A stretch of DNA of 64,000 nt from Galeruca laticollis (GCA_963921935.1 OY998176.1:171488445-171552444); one strand, 5' to 3'; positions 44,594-57,080 are shown, numbered from the stretch's first letter. Notes: generated from the letters alone by a model not told the origin. Translations and numbers: made by a program.

Positions 44594-45917
44594 AACAGTA
44601 TGTTGCATAATTCAACAAAAATAAGAAATAATTTTGGGCTCCCTACATAAAAAAACATTCGATAAATTTGGTTGTTATCCATTTCCATTACCCTCCATTT
44701 CGTTTACATTATTTTTATACATTCACACCGGACCGCTAAATAAATGATTATCGAAAAGCCAGGTGCATTTTCTCAATTGTTTTTACCCAGGCAAAGATCA
44801 AAAGATAAGTATTTTAACTTGAACTTTAAATCCAAATGTTATCTATTTAATTTTCAACAATGGCATTTATTCTTCGTTTTCTCTTACTCTTTTCATTTTA
44901 ATCTCTAGAGATAAAGTTGTTCCAAACCCAGTTTAAAAATATATAAAAAACGATATCTTTCAAGCAAACCGACCAATGGCGTATCAATTTTATTTTTAAA
45001 TCAGATATATATTCAAAAATTATTTATTAATCAAGCGAAGCTTTGTTGATATTTTTTGCTGAAAGAATTAACGAGAGGCTATTTCTCCCAGACCCAGACC
45101 GTACCGACGTTGCCAAATGTTAATGACACTAAGTTGGGGGCGAAATTTAAACTATCCAGAGTAGATGATCAAATAATACACCAATTCTTTGATATGATTG
45201 TGTTAATAATGTGATCAGATAATTGATTATGTTTGAAATTAAGTTAGTTAATAGTAATAACTAAGTAGTAATTGTATGATATATTGCAAAATCGGTAGGT
45301 ATTATATTAATTTGATATGAATGTGATAAGATATTTAGGTAATAAAATAGGAATAATACCTACGTAGGTATTTGTAGTATTATATTTTGATATAGGTACT
45401 GTAATAATTTCTGGTAAATAAAACTTTGCAGTTTGATTTCAATATTTTTAGTTTATTCTAGCAAAATAGTAAAACTTATTTGCAGAACTTATAGGTACAC
45501 AAAAACATATTGATGATCATTAGAGTACCTCAAATCTTCTTGAATTTGCCTACCTTTTTGTGGCTTAGCCCTGCAGAGAGTAGTTCGTGTAACCCGTTAT
45601 TTTTTTGTTGAAACGAACTGAACCTGAGGACAGATGACCCTTTTTGATGATTGGTATTTGAATTCGAATTTATTTGTAGCTAACTGTGGACATGTGATGA
45701 ATTTCGCTACTAATTGACTCATCAAGCTCTTCCTATTCGATGATACTTAACTTTGTAGGATTCTACCTTATCTTTTAATTTCGATTTGTTATCGTTACAT
45801 GTTTCTTATTCCTGAGAAAGGTCTGACAAACCTTCAATTGATTAATTACTTGCATAATTTTCCGGCTTGGAATAATTATCAGGTCTATCGCCCGATAATT
45901 TTAAACGCGAATTAATA
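44594..45917. other. Non-coding AT-rich stretch
   Basis: No supportable gene. AT-rich with a GTAGGTA-rich zone near 45290-45370. Confidence 0.3.
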
Positions 45918-47540
45918 AAGTGGATGTAATAATAATTTATTCAAACAAAAGTACACTACAGAAATACAATATAATAACAATTACACACATGCAGTATTCA
46001 ATACAGTATTAGAAAATTAACTCTCCGAATATGTTCCCATAAAGGCAAAGCCTGTCCATGGGGTAGTGTATGGTGTATAATAATAATAATGTTTAATATT
46101 ATGTGTAATGTAGTGACAATATATAATGAAATCATTACAGTTTTACAATGGAAAATACAAAAATTAATTTACATTGAAATACATAAATTTAACAACTGAT
46201 CTGATTTTTAAAATTTAGCACAATTTAAAATTAAAAAGTTATATCACAAATAAGTGAGAACTGACGGCACAATCAAATTACATACTTCTGTTCTACTGAG
46301 GGGTAGTAAACATATTATCACACTTTTTTCAAATTTGTGAATTTGTTTTATCTGTCTTATTTCTAATGGCAAGAAATTATATAATCTGTTAGAGAGATAA
46401 TCATACCCCCTTTGTCCAATTGTTTTATTGGCTTGAGTGGTCTTTAACAATAGATTGCATTTTTGTCGTGCGTTATAGTTGTGATCTAGATATATATTTT
46501 TTGTTCCGTGTTTATATACTACTGACTTGTAAAAATATATCTGTCTGATATGTAGCTCGTTATATTCGTTATATAAAATATCGGTTGGGTACAGTCTGGA
46601 TCTATATAGAATTATTTTTAAAAAACGCTACTGTAAATTTTCAAGCTTCCTCAAATAAGTGTCTGCGAACCTCCCCCCCCCCACCTATCATTCCATATGA
46701 CAGACGGGATTCCACTAATGCAGAATAAACGATTTTTAATTGGTGGAGGTCTAATATTTTTTGTAAGTATTAAAATCTATTAAGTAAACTCCTTAGTGTT
46801 GTTGCAACACTGTCGATATGTTTATTCCACCTTAGATGCCTATCTATTGTTATTCCCAAATATTTGATAGAGTCTTTTGAGAGTATAGTAATCTTTTCCT
46901 GATTATTTATTATTTGCAAGGAATCATAGAAAGGAAGAGTAACAGTAACAGCTGAATGTGATAAAATATGTTTTCTTATAATTTATAGTTAAATATATTT
47001 GACTAAAACAGTATATTACCTCCTTCTGCTTTTTCTTTTAATTCATTCCAATCGCGGCCTGTATACAAGATGATTGTGTCATCTGCAAAACTGCTTATAA
47101 TCCCCGCACTTGTACGATTAAGTATTGCGTTCATGTACATTATAAACAAAATCGGTCCCAGTACTGTTCCTTGAGGTACTCCATATGCAATTTTCTTTTC
47201 ATAACTAATAATATCTTTTATTGAAACATAATGTTTCCTATTTTCCAAATAGCTGTTCATTAATTTATACGAAGTACCTCTGAAGCCCATGTTCTCTAAG
47301 ACCCTCATAAGCTGTGTGTGATTCACAGTGTCGAAGGCCTTAGCAAGATCGAGAAACACACACATTGAATGTAGTCCCTTATCGAGATTCTGATATAGTC
47401 TGGATGTCAAAAAGTAAACAGCATCCTGCGTCGATAGTTTCTCCCGAAAACCAAATTGATTATCTGATAAGACACTGTGTTTATTCAGGTAACTTAATAT
47501 TCTTGCTTTTAAGAGTTTTGGTATAAGGCAGCAAAAATTG
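45918..47540 (-). pseudogene. CR1/Jockey-like LINE 3' end: RT and 3' UTR
   Basis: On the minus strand from 47540: FCCLIPKLLKARILSYL, NQFGFREKLSTQDAVYFL, FLDLAKAFDTVNHTQL (catalytic A), GVPQGTVLGPILFIMYMN and SSFADDTIILYTGRDW (the FADD catalytic box), then a frame break near 47003. The C-terminal segment LTTQANKTIGQRGYDYLSNR-like is at 46450-46244. The 3' UTR has ATT/AAT repeats (around 46080) and a TAATAATAATTTA-like end near 45918. The 5' end is truncated inside the RT, as usual for LINE insertions. RT motifs are intact locally. Confidence 0.85.
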
Positions 47541-48509
47541 GGCCAAGTCTTATAAATTTATTTTATTGCCAAATGATTTTTTAGATCAGCTTAAAATTAG
47601 TTGGAAAATAACTATGTATATATAAAAATTTTATCTGAATAAATTTCAGTCAATAAATTGAGAATTATTTGGAAGAATGTTTCTTTGTAAGTATCAATTG
47701 AAAATAGAAAAAGGTGGATAAATTTAATATACGACATGATATTTTACATCATTTCAAAAAATTTTGTGATTTAAATTTGATTAGGTACTTTAATTATTTA
47801 TTAAATGGAAATTTTATTCTATCTAGAGTAACTTGAGACGTGTACATGGCGCAATGTTTTACTGACATCCGTAGATGGCAGTTTTGGTAGTATTTCAATT
47901 ATTTTTGTAGTTTAATCTTTCAAATCGCTCTATTGTTCATTTAGTGATTCGTTTTTTCTACACTATCTACAAAATATTTTCTTCAATTTTTCGACTATTG
48001 TTTAAGCCAACTAGATAAAGTGTGGCCAGTCTTTTTTTAGTAGTATATATAAATATTTATATGCTGTCAATAACAACACAGAACTTAAATAAAATATATT
48101 TATAATTAAGCTTTTCAACCAAATTATACATTAACAGTAAATATAATTGTACAGAAAAGGAAAAATGTATTAAAGTAACTAAAGATAATGTAGACATACA
48201 CTGAACTTAGTCTATACGATGGCCCATAAAAATAAACTGAACATAGATAACCTTTTTATATGGGGTAGATAGTCATCTCAATAGTAAAATTTTAGTACAT
48301 CTGCCTGGTTGTAGTCAAAACTAACAAAACCGTCAAAATTTAAAGTCCCACATTAAAATTTCATTGTTAACATAATTTTGGCGTTCTCAACCTCAACTTC
48401 AATCATCCTACTTTTCTACTTCTAAATATAGATCAGTTCATCGGTTTTGGCTCTATTAATCTAAAATACTAGATTCTGCCTACTATCAACACTGCTGGTT
48501 ATTTTCTTT
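47541..48509. other. Non-coding AT-rich stretch
   Basis: No recognisable gene or repeat structure. Confidence 0.3.
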
Positions 48510-49110
48510 TGAAAGAAAAAGTATATGGTGTACAGGCATTCGTGATAGGGGACATTTATCAGAAAGAATTAAATAACACAGCTTTGTGAATGGTCATGTT
48601 GTGTATGAACTTTGGTAAAAAAATTATACTATTGATAAGGAACTTGAAGATGAAATAAATACAGAACAATATTTTTGGAAAATGGTTCTTCGAAGATTAT
48701 TCAATGTCATACTTACTATAGCAAAGAATCCTTTGGCTTTTAGAATACATCGAGAGAACGTAAGTGAGGAAGGGCATATTGGAAAGTTCTTGTCTGTTGT
48801 TCATCTTCTTGCCCGATATGATCAAATATTGCAGCAAGTTTTGCATATGTCCAAAGGTATTTTTATTTATTTGTTAAATTTTGTTTCCATTTCATTTATT
48901 GTTTTATTTTATTTGATTAACCCTTTAAAATTACATATTTAAGAATAATTTTCATTCAAAATCATGCTTTTTTGTTTCTAGGATCCACAAAATGTCTGAG
49001 ACCAACAATTCAAAATGAAATTTTTGAATGCTTGGGAAATACAATACATTATTTTCTATGTTTTATTTTTATCCACAATTGAATATTTTATATAAATACA
49101 TAAATAAACC
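48510..49110 (+). pseudogene. hAT transposase fragment (MYM/TTF, DUF4371-like) with intron
   Basis: Reads DRGHLSERI(K) then, after a stop, HSFVNGHVVYELW, NTEQYFWKMVLRRLF, IAKNPLAFRIHRENV and GKFLSVVHLLARYDQILQQV, the region following the TTF zinc finger in MYM-type hAT proteins. A GT-AG intron (48857-48981) joins SKG to STKCLRPTIQNEIFECLG in frame. The downstream catalytic and dimerisation domains are missing. A hAT-type terminus follows at 49321-49377. Confidence 0.7.
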
Positions 49111-49320
49111 TATCGATTAATTTTGTTTCATTGTGTAATAACATTATTTATTCAAGTATATTCCTGAACTTCTCAACTGTAGAACTATGCTCGGGTAAGA
49201 CACTCGTGCACATACTTACAATAAGTAGCATTGCTGTGCCCTGCGCTGCAGTGCATGATAAAGAAGCTTTGCTTCTTTGAAGTATTTATATTTCGACTTG
49301 ATAAAAACTGTACAATTTAT

Positions 49321-49377
49321 TAGGGGGGGGCACCCATTTTTCGCACCAGGGCCTCTGACTATCTAGCTACGCCACTG
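49321..49377 (-). mobile_element. hAT-type 3' terminus
   Basis: GGGGGGGCACCC...CACCAGGGCCTCTGAC then CTAGCTACGCCACTG; inverted it reads CAGTGGCGTAGCTAG, a common hAT end. It probably terminates the fragment at 48510-49110. Confidence 0.6.
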
Positions 49378-50446
49378 ATTACCAGAGTAATAGTGGGTAT
49401 TGTTGGGACAGTAATGGCCATTCTTGGGTCAGTACTGAGTCAGTAGTGCGCATTACTGTGTCTAACTAAATTCAAGGAGTAATTGGTGATAGAAGCACTT
49501 TTAAGTACCCTGAAGGGTATAATAACTTAATTACTTGCCGAAATTCAACTAAAACTTGAAATTCAATCCATATTGAGGTCACCCGACACCGAAGGTATGT
49601 ACTTAAAGTAATACAATATCTGCACCTAGACATAAAACTAAGTATTTTAACTTGGCTTATACTCTATAAACCAAAGATTCAAACAATTCTAACATTCACA
49701 TCAAACATCTGATCTGCAATTGCGGATTTTGCAAATATAATCAGTTTAGCTTCTCAACAATATATTTAATAAAATCAGATCCTGAAGTAACACTTGATCA
49801 TCCCATTATAGTAAAGAACTTTCAAGAACAATTCATCTTATTAACTAATTCTACAAAGCAAAAGTCATACTTTTCAGCAGATTTCAATAAGTTAACTTTA
49901 TTAATTTGTCAACAATATTTAGACTATTGTATGGGATTCAGGTCAATTAGGTATTAGAATGTGCTTAGTATGTCATAAATATGTTTGTGTCAGAGTTTCA
50001 TGATGAAATCTTAGATATTTTAAATTTATCTAGATAAACGTTTATAAATCAAAAGATATCTTGAGACATTGATTAATTGATTTACCTAGAGACCTTGAGT
50101 TTCATTTAAAAACACTAATATGAGCATATTCCACGAAGTAAGGGTCGAGACAGTCAACTACCTATTTGAGTTGAAAATATATTTTTTGTTATTACCTAAA
50201 TCATGTCAGCGACGAATAATACCGAATTATGTTTTTTAGACCTCTTTCTCATATCGTTCATAATTAGAACTTCTGTTCCTATTTATTTCTGGAAGTACCT
50301 TGGACCCAAGATTCAAAGATACTTGCATACCTCAGGGGCTTGCATCGGATTGTCGGAAAACTGCTTTTCCATCTTCATAGAAGGTCCGGAAGCTACGGTA
50401 ACAGCAGTGCTGAAGGAATCATCCACTGTGACTTATCAGCTAAGCC
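49378..50446. other. Non-coding stretch
   Basis: Short open frames at 50203-50484 show no motif. No repeats recognised. Confidence 0.3.
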
Positions 50447-51133
50447 TTATATCGTTTTCGATTTACCTGCCCCGGCTGAACTGAGTGCGCACTCAGTTCA
50501 AAAGTTGTGTTCGATTATGGTTTTCAAACTTGCACTCGTCCAGTTTCACGTGTTCGATTTACATTCGGCACTGGCCGAGTGCGCCCTCAGTTCAATTTTA
50601 TTTCCACTGAAACGAAAGACGGTGCAGTCCGTTCAATTCAGTTTCAAATGGCGCCAAATATAAAAAATTTCGAATTAGCATCGCTACCGCATTACTTTCA
50701 TCTTCAGTTAGTTGTTCGGATGAAGAAATATTTCTTATAAATCCTAAAGAAAAGATGAAGATACTCGATTTTACTAATGTGATAAGGAAATATTCACATG
50801 AAGAAGTAAGTGTACCGTTTTTCGTTGGAAAATTTTTTCTTAAAGTGTTTCCTATCTACTTGAAGAGTTAATTTGTATGTTTCATGTATTATAAAATATA
50901 TTTTTGTTTCATAGTGCTGTTCATGTTCTTGCTCCTTGCTTTCCTGCTGTTTGTTTTCGGCTTCTTGGCCGAAAGTTGGGTTAGAAACACTGCACTAACA
51001 GTTGCACGGGTGTTCGATTTAAATCGCACTTTCTAGTGCAATCATGTGAACTAGCATGCCCTCGCTGAGTTTTGTGACGTAATTTCAGGGCAAACTGAAC
51101 TTGCAGAGTGCAGGTAAATCGAAAACGCTATCA
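50447..51133. mobile_element. Inverted-repeat element with a possible first exon
   Basis: ATCGTTTTCGATTTACCTGC (about 50449) and its inverse GCAGGTAAATCGAAAACG (about 51107-51124) bound about 690 bp. Inside, an open stretch SSDEEIFLINPKEKMKILDF ends at a GTAAGT donor (50806), resembling the N-terminal exon of a transposon or nuclease gene, but I cannot name the family. Repeats of GTGTTCGATTTA and AGTGC/GCACT occur within. Confidence 0.45.
50478..50499. repeat. Perfect 22-bp palindrome
   Basis: GAACTGAGTGC directly followed by its reverse complement GCACTCAGTTC; a related half recurs near 50595 (GCGCCCTCAGTTC). Confidence 0.9.
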
Positions 51134-52110
51134 GTTATAAGTTGTGTTTGTCTTATTGTTTTTGTTTGTGAACTAAACCACACTTTCAACACATAGGTTA
51201 ACAGACACATAGGGAGAAACAATCACAACATTTAAAATTAAACTTTGAACTGACAGTTTATATTAAATTTTTACGTTGAAGAACTCTTTGGTATATGGGC
51301 TTCTTATTATAGGGAGTTCATACCTCACCCTGAAAACGATTATTCATTGTTACATGGTAAACTATTATTGTAAACGCAAAGTATACTCTGCGGTAGATTT
51401 TCTGCATATAGAATAGTAATTGGGGCAATTCTTTCACGCCAGTTTGTAATAGTCTTACACTTGCATACCTGTTCTTCATTCTATAAAAAATGCTGTTCTA
51501 AAAACAATTCGAATTTGTAACCTAATAGATCTATCGCGTCGCCTCTTCTTAGCGGTTTGTTTGAACTGTACGGCCTGTTCTAGAGTACGTAATTCAGCCA
51601 CTAGTGGCCTAAAAAAAGTTAAGCGCTATTTCTTGTATTGCGCACGAGTGCTGCTGATAATTACAAAGGGAGAAATTAAAATGTAACCAAACTACTACGG
51701 CGTTTCATTTGTAACCTCAAATAATCGATCCGTACCCTTACCCTGAGAGAAAAATTTAGGCCTCTTCTTACCCTCCATGCAACATATTTTTTTTAAGTAA
51801 CAACGTCTCCTTTGCGGCTAAACGAATATCTGATGGAGTAATATTTATTGATTTTTGATTCATCAATGGAATCACTCATTTTACTAAAATATTTTTCTTG
51901 AAAACTAAAGAAATATTTTGACAAGTTATCTTGACGTTACATTGAAATTGAAAAAATGAAGAGATGCTGCAACTGGAAGATCATATATGAATTATATGGC
52001 AAATGTATGCATACTTTGCCCGTAGATAATATACTTTTCAATCAATTGAAAATTATAAAATTGCGGGGAGAGGGAAAAGACGAAATTTTCGGTATAAGAG
52101 TGTCTGTCGT
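51134..52110. other. Non-coding stretch
   Basis: Nothing recognisable. Confidence 0.3.
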
Positions 52111-52173
52111 CTAGCGCAAAAATTTATAAAAGAGGGCGGAGTCGAGACGTGACATGGCGCGAGTGACGAGCAG
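52111..52173 (+). promoter_or_regulatory. Promoter-like sequence with TATA box (tentative)
   Basis: TTTATAAAAGAGGGCGG followed by a GC-rich stretch and a GAGTGACGAGCAGTCACTC imperfect palindrome, unlike its AT-rich surroundings. It could be an LTR or transposon promoter; no transcript unit follows. Confidence 0.25.
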
Positions 52174-53259
52174 TCACTCTTGATGATTCCTATACGCAAT
52201 AAATTTCTGCTTTAAATTTTCCTTTTGTATCTCAGCTCTGTATTTATGATAGAGTTTATCTGTAGTCCCGATAGACTTTATTAGACCTTTTGTAATCCAT
52301 GGAGTTTGCATTGTTTTTTTATGATTTAATTTGATTGTGAGAGTATTTTTATTGACAATTTCATTGAACTTGCTGAGGAAATACTCAAAACAGTCACTGT
52401 TTATGGATAGAAGTTCTGACCAATCATAATTTTTTAGTTGGTTTTTTATGTTTGTATAATTATGAACATTCTTAAGGGTTATTTTATTTGGGGTGTTGGT
52501 ATTTGTTTTTCCTATTTCCACAGCGATAACTGTCATGTAGTGATCTGTGATTCTTTTTTTAATTACGGCTGCAATCGTATCGTTTCTTTCCACTTTTTTC
52601 CGAAGTAAAATATGATCCAAACACGTACCACTGTCAGGTCTCGTATCCGTGTTTGTATACGAACGGAAACCGTTCTCATACACGTCATTTAAGTAGGCAA
52701 TTGCATCGTCACTATCTTCCATAATATTAATATTAAAATCACCGGCGAGTATATTAAAATCACACTTTTCCGTGGAAAGTTGTGCCAAATATTGTTTAAA
52801 ATCTTTTATGAATGTTTTGGTTTCGATATCATGCGACCTGCGTAAGGCAGAAATAATTATTTTACGGTTTTGGATTGAAACAGATAATTTTAGAACATTA
52901 CAGAGTCCTACTTTTACTATTTCATGGTTATACTCTAGACAATTTTTAATGTAAACCAGGACTCCATTACAAGTATTAACGTCTCCATTATTATATAATA
53001 TTTCGTAACCTGGAAGACTGAAATCACTTATATTTTCAATTTTTCTGGTTTCTGTCAGAATAACACAATCTATTTCCCTGCCAAATTCAGACAGATATAT
53101 TATCAACTCATCTAGATTTTTTCTAACGCTTCTTATATTCTGTTGTAAAACGGTGAATTTATTATTGTTTATATTTTTTAACATGTTATATTGACTAACA
53201 GAATCTAATTCTATAGTTTTAAAGGGAGTATAATCATAATCTCGAATGTAGGGGCTCAT
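52174..53259 (-). pseudogene. LINE ORF2 N-terminus: complete AP-type endonuclease, RT missing
   Basis: ATG 53259 opens a 361-codon frame without lesions. The endonuclease residues of the exonuclease-endonuclease-phosphatase fold are visible in order: LQQNIRSVRKN, CVILTETRK, ILAGDFNINI, SGTCLDHILLRK and ITDHYMTVIAV (the final DH pair). The frame continues with a linker region and ends abruptly at YRNHQE then TGA(TCA) at 52174; no RT follows. Truncation at the 3' side is atypical of LINE integration, so it reflects later deletion or rearrangement. ORF1 lies directly upstream (53271-54098). A CR1/Jockey-like group is likely. Confidence 0.85.
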
Positions 53260-53270
53260 AGATGTTATAT

Positions 53271-54098
53271 TTAACTAAAATTATGTTTTGACTGAGAACC
53301 TGAGCGGGTGTGAGGTTTATTTTTCACAATCTCTTTTTTATTGCTTGCAGTAGGTGGAGTTGGTAAACTAGTTGCTGTTGTAGGAGTGGGAGGTTCACTA
53401 ATTGTTTTATTTTCTTCCACCAGAGAGTCTTCTTTCAGTTGCTCAAGAGTATAGGAATTTCCGTCCAATATTAATTTACTTCCCCGTATGTAGCACTTTG
53501 AAGGGTCTCTTGATTTACGGAAGCGGATTAGATATTGTTTAAGGATATTGTACTCTTCCGTTTCCTTCTTACTCAAGTCGTTAGAAATAACCACCAGTAC
53601 CTTTTAATTTTTTGATGTTTTTAAACACCTCTTTTTCGTTAATATAGAAGTGAATTCTACTTTTACTGGAGCAGTATCAGACTTTCCCAGAGAATAAAAG
53701 TTGTTTATATCTTGTTCTTTGAGGTTTATTTCTAGATTTCTGTTCAGGTTCTTGCATATATCTCCTACTTCGATGGGATGGTTATTCTCTTGGATGCCAA
53801 AAATCACGATATTGTTCGCTCTTTTATCTTTCTCGATTCGCTCTAATCTCTGTTTGATGTCTTCGTTCTCCTTTTGTAAGGCTTTCAATCTTTTGTTGTG
53901 ATCTTCAATTTTCATTAATAAATTCGTTTCAGTAGCATCTAGAGCTCGTTTTAATTCTCTCTTTGAATTGTTTAATTCTTCTAATATTTTTTCTACAATC
54001 ACATTGAAAAGTAGGCTTTTTCGCTTCCCATTGACAACGAAAAGTTGACGTTTCTTGAGGGGAGTTACTTTACGCTCGCCAAGAGTAAAAAATTGCAT
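53271..54098 (-). pseudogene. LINE ORF1 (coiled coil and RRM-like), frameshifted
   Basis: ATG 54098 (MQFFTLGERK) opens ORF1; a coiled coil spans about residues 30-90 (EELNNSKRELKRALDATETN... QRLERIEKDKR), then the RRM-like NIVIFGIQENNHP. Two frameshifts near 53595-53620 separate it from the second piece, which contains VISNDLSKKE, ILKQYLIRFRKSRDPSKCYI and a Pro/Thr-rich tail. Twelve bases separate its stop from the ORF2 start. ORF1 proteins of this kind bind LINE RNA. Confidence 0.75.
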
Positions 54099-55305
54099 TT
54101 CACAAATGATACAAACTTGGTCACAGCATTTTTTTGTTATCGAAGATTTGTGATTTGTGCCACATCATAAGAAACATGCTCATTTTATGTAATCTTCTAA
54201 TGGTTTCTATGTGTGTTAAAATATGAAGTACATTATATGTTCCGCAACTTTTAATTGCACTTTTGTAAGCCTGGTTAATTCCTCTGAGTAATAATAAACA
54301 TAGAGATAGCTATTCATTCACAATCACGTTGATTTTTGCGGCCAAAAATTCTAAACGCCAGTAGTGAAATAATGAATGAATTACAAAAAGTGGGGATGGT
54401 ATTGTACATACATGGCCTTGGTAATTTCGGCTGTTTTTCTGATCAATTTGGCACCGTCGAACCATGATAATTCAAAAACATTATATTAATTAACTTAAAA
54501 CTTTATTTTGTCACTAAAAGTATTGAAAAACACATCAATACGAAAGAACTAAATGTTTACTCTCCAGTCGTAATGGCGATCGTATAAACAAACCACTCTT
54601 GACATTTACTACAGTATTACAGCGATTCTAATTTATCCTCGATCACACTTTGACGATATTTGCATCTCTCTTTATATGGTAATTAAAGAAGGACAAAACT
54701 ACTAAATAGATTACGATTGACAAATTAAACAGGTACTTTATTAAATAAAATTCAAGAATTATTAATTAATGTTAAAAGCAGCGACTCAAATGCATAAATT
54801 AGTATGACTTTTTTTATTTGAATAAATTTTTAACACATTTTCAATTAAACTTCTAATTCAATTTTTCCTGCAACTAATGAGACTTTGTAAATATGGCAAA
54901 GCAGTGGAAGTGTCCGCAAGTGAGCTTAGAATGTGACTCGATGTTTGGGGAAAGAAAAAATCAAAACAAAAATAACTATCTATTTTATTTGTTAATCTGA
55001 GGTTAATTCACTTGTTAATTTTGTATTTTTAGCTTTATTAACCTTTTATCTCTCACACACTTTAACATTACATGTAAGCCCTTGTCAAGTCGTAGAACAG
55101 TCTTCCGTTCTAAATATAAGTATTTGATCACTTTTTGCATGTTAGTGTTAATACTGCTATCAGTTCTAAAACAATAGGCCCGTTTCCTAAAGTTTTGGCT
55201 TTATGTATTTTTAATAGTATATTACACGTAACAAGAGTTGTAAGTAACCCGTTACGCACGAAATGAAAAAGTCTATGCACGAAGCCGCGTCCTGACAGAA
55301 GAACA
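54099..55305. other. LINE 5' flank and non-coding stretch
   Basis: The first part may be the LINE 5' UTR. No gene recognised. Confidence 0.3.
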
Positions 55306-55476
55306 TTAATTTTTTTTGCATTCTTCTACTGTTGTCCGAAACTCTACAGCAAGTTCTTCCCAAGCATCATGCTTCTTTATTTTATTATAGTATTTGGGAT
55401 GTTTTGCATCCCAAAAAATTTCTTTATTACGATAACTATTTATGAAATCCAGGGTAGATTCTTCTGTCCACTCCAT
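55306..55476 (-). CDS. MADF-domain protein, first exon (partial)
   Basis: I choose ATG 55476 (MEWTEESTLDFINSYRNKE), since the domain starts there; the frame is open further upstream without homology. The sequence WTEESTLDFI...RNKEIFWDAKHPKYYNK and HDAWEELAVEF is the N-terminal two thirds of a MADF (Adf-1-type Myb/SANT-like DNA-binding) domain. It ends at a TAA in an A-run just after EECKK, where either a frameshift or an exon end may lie. Many insect MADF genes belong to PIF/Harbinger transposons, so this may be a transposon DNA-binding protein rather than a host gene. The rest of the gene was not found. Confidence 0.6.
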   Translation of the reverse strand: MEWTEESTLDFINSYRNKEIFWDAKHPKYYNKIKKHDAWEELAVEFRTTVEECKKN

Positions 55477-56221
55477 GTTTTCAACTGAATAAACAAAACG
55501 AAAAATAGATCGCAACTGTGTACCGCAGACCTGTCCAGACATGCTAACAAGTGGTGCAACATCAGTGCGTATCATTTCTTTGATGCGGCGTCAAAAAACC
55601 GACAACCGATGGAACGCCGAGATATTACTATGTTCTGGTGTTACGGTGTTACGAAGTGCCGTCCACACTTGTTACGCGACGGCGTTACGATACGAAGTTT
55701 TGTTATATGTCTGTACGCACCTTATCGCCTCTTTGAAATTTACGTTTTTTAAATCGTTCGTAAAATAAGAAGAGCGCACTTGTTCTGCTCCCTCGATGTG
55801 GAATTGCGAGACTTTCATTCATCTCAAACAATGTTCGTTGTCTTTGATAGAAGGAAAAATGTACTTATTAAAGGCGATTACAACGATATTTGGTACATCA
55901 TAAAACGGCAATTACTACATCTTGGCTCCGTATTATACAAAGTGGCCATCTATATATTATTAATAGACTATTTGTACTTTTATGTAAATATTTACTTTTC
56001 TTATTTTGATGTTTACATATTTCCTGTTTATGTTATGTATTGTACTGTTTATTATGTATATTCAAATGTGTAAATATTTACTAATAGCCTTTAAATTCAA
56101 AAACTTGTGAGACAGTATAATAACTACATGGGCGCGCTGTGTTTAATGAGAAAAGTATAGATGTCTTACACCACAAGAGCTGAAATTCAGTAATATAATA
56201 GTTACGTAAATAAGTTAATAG
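55477..56221. other. MADF upstream region and spacer
   Basis: GC-richer patch at 55590-55720 with GTTACG repeats, possibly the promoter side of the MADF exon. Open frames (55541-55768, 55780-56073) have no motif. Confidence 0.3.
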
Positions 56222-56224
56222 ACA

Positions 56225-56375
56225 AAAATATCCAGCTTTCTATTTAGTGGGGGGAAAGTGTCCAGCTGATGCATTCAAAGATACAACGCGCCCGAGCGCA
56301 TGCCTATGCGCAGCGTCTTTTACTGCATCGGCTGGACCCTTTTCCGCCACTAAATATGAAGCTGGATGTTTTTTT
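56225..56375. mobile_element. Foldback MITE with about 45-bp inverted arms
   Basis: The left arm has ATCCAGCTTTCTATTTAGTG and GTGTCCAGCTGATGCA; the right arm is its inverse (TGCATCGGCTGGACCC... CACTAAATATGAAGCTGGAT). The central part, CGCCCGAGCGCATGCCTATGCGC, is GC-rich. Non-coding. Confidence 0.8.
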
Positions 56376-56400
56376 TCGTTTAAGTTACCAACTTAACTAT

Positions 56401-56937
56401 AGGAGGAACTTTCATTTAAGGAGGGGGTAATGTTACGAACTCGCACACCGAAGCAGATACTAAGTACGGTCCTGTAACGTTATGTTAACGGAGTTAAAAA
56501 AATGGCGAGCGCGCCGAATTCTGAGAAGGTCTATTGGGATTTATTGTGACCGTTTTTATAAACATGTTCTCGGAAGGTCTTTTAAGGATTAAGCCGGCAA
56601 TCGAGACATATCGCGAAAGGCATTTGTTTTTGTGTAAGCCGCAATCCAGAATTCTCTAGTAAAAAAGGCTTTAATATAAATAAAGGACCGATCAGCGGAG
56701 GAGTTTAGCTTATAATTTGACATCGTGAGTTAAACAGTAAATAAGTGAATATAAAAGTGTTGATATAAATTAATAATTAAGTTTGTGTGCATATAAATTA
56801 AATTTAAGTGATTAGTTAAGTATATATAAATTAAGTGTTAGTGAGTTAGTGTTTAAATAAATTAATAAGTAGCCATACAGTGTGTTGGAAATTTATCCCA
56901 CCCGTTTATTGTTTAAATAAATAACAAAAACATTACA
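56401..56937 (+). mobile_element. gypsy 3' end with full LTR (copy 3)
   Basis: Thirty bases of gypsy internal 3' end with the polypurine tract (GGAGGGGGTAA, to 56430) are followed by an LTR from TGTTACGAACTCG (56431) to AAAAACATTACA (56937), 507 bp. Its first part matches copy 1, not copy 2. The rest of the element is missing, so it is a 5'-truncated remnant and not a clean solo LTR. Confidence 0.85.
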
Positions 56938-57001
56938 GTATGAAACACCAGAATTGCAAGTTTTTATCTTGTTTCGTGTACATTTAATTAGTCTTACTTT
57001 T
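56938..57001. other. Spacer
   Basis: Nothing recognisable. Confidence 0.3.
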
Positions 57002-57080
57002 CGATGAAATAAAACAATATAGTTTGTTTAAATCTGAACTATATTGTTTTATTTCATCGTTATATTGTTTTATTTCATCG
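57002..57080. repeat. Perfect 23-bp inverted repeat plus partial tandem copy
   Basis: CGATGAAATAAAACAATATAG... at 57002-57024 and its exact inverse at 57037-57059, with a 12-nt loop; TATATTGTTTTATTTCATCG is then repeated once more to 57080. The same ACGATGAAATAAAA string appears at 57783. Confidence 0.85.

Noticed and set aside
50203..50740. Three overlapping open frames
   Set aside because: They overlap the inverted-repeat element boundary and differ in frame; only the short exon-like part near 50700-50806 looks coding.
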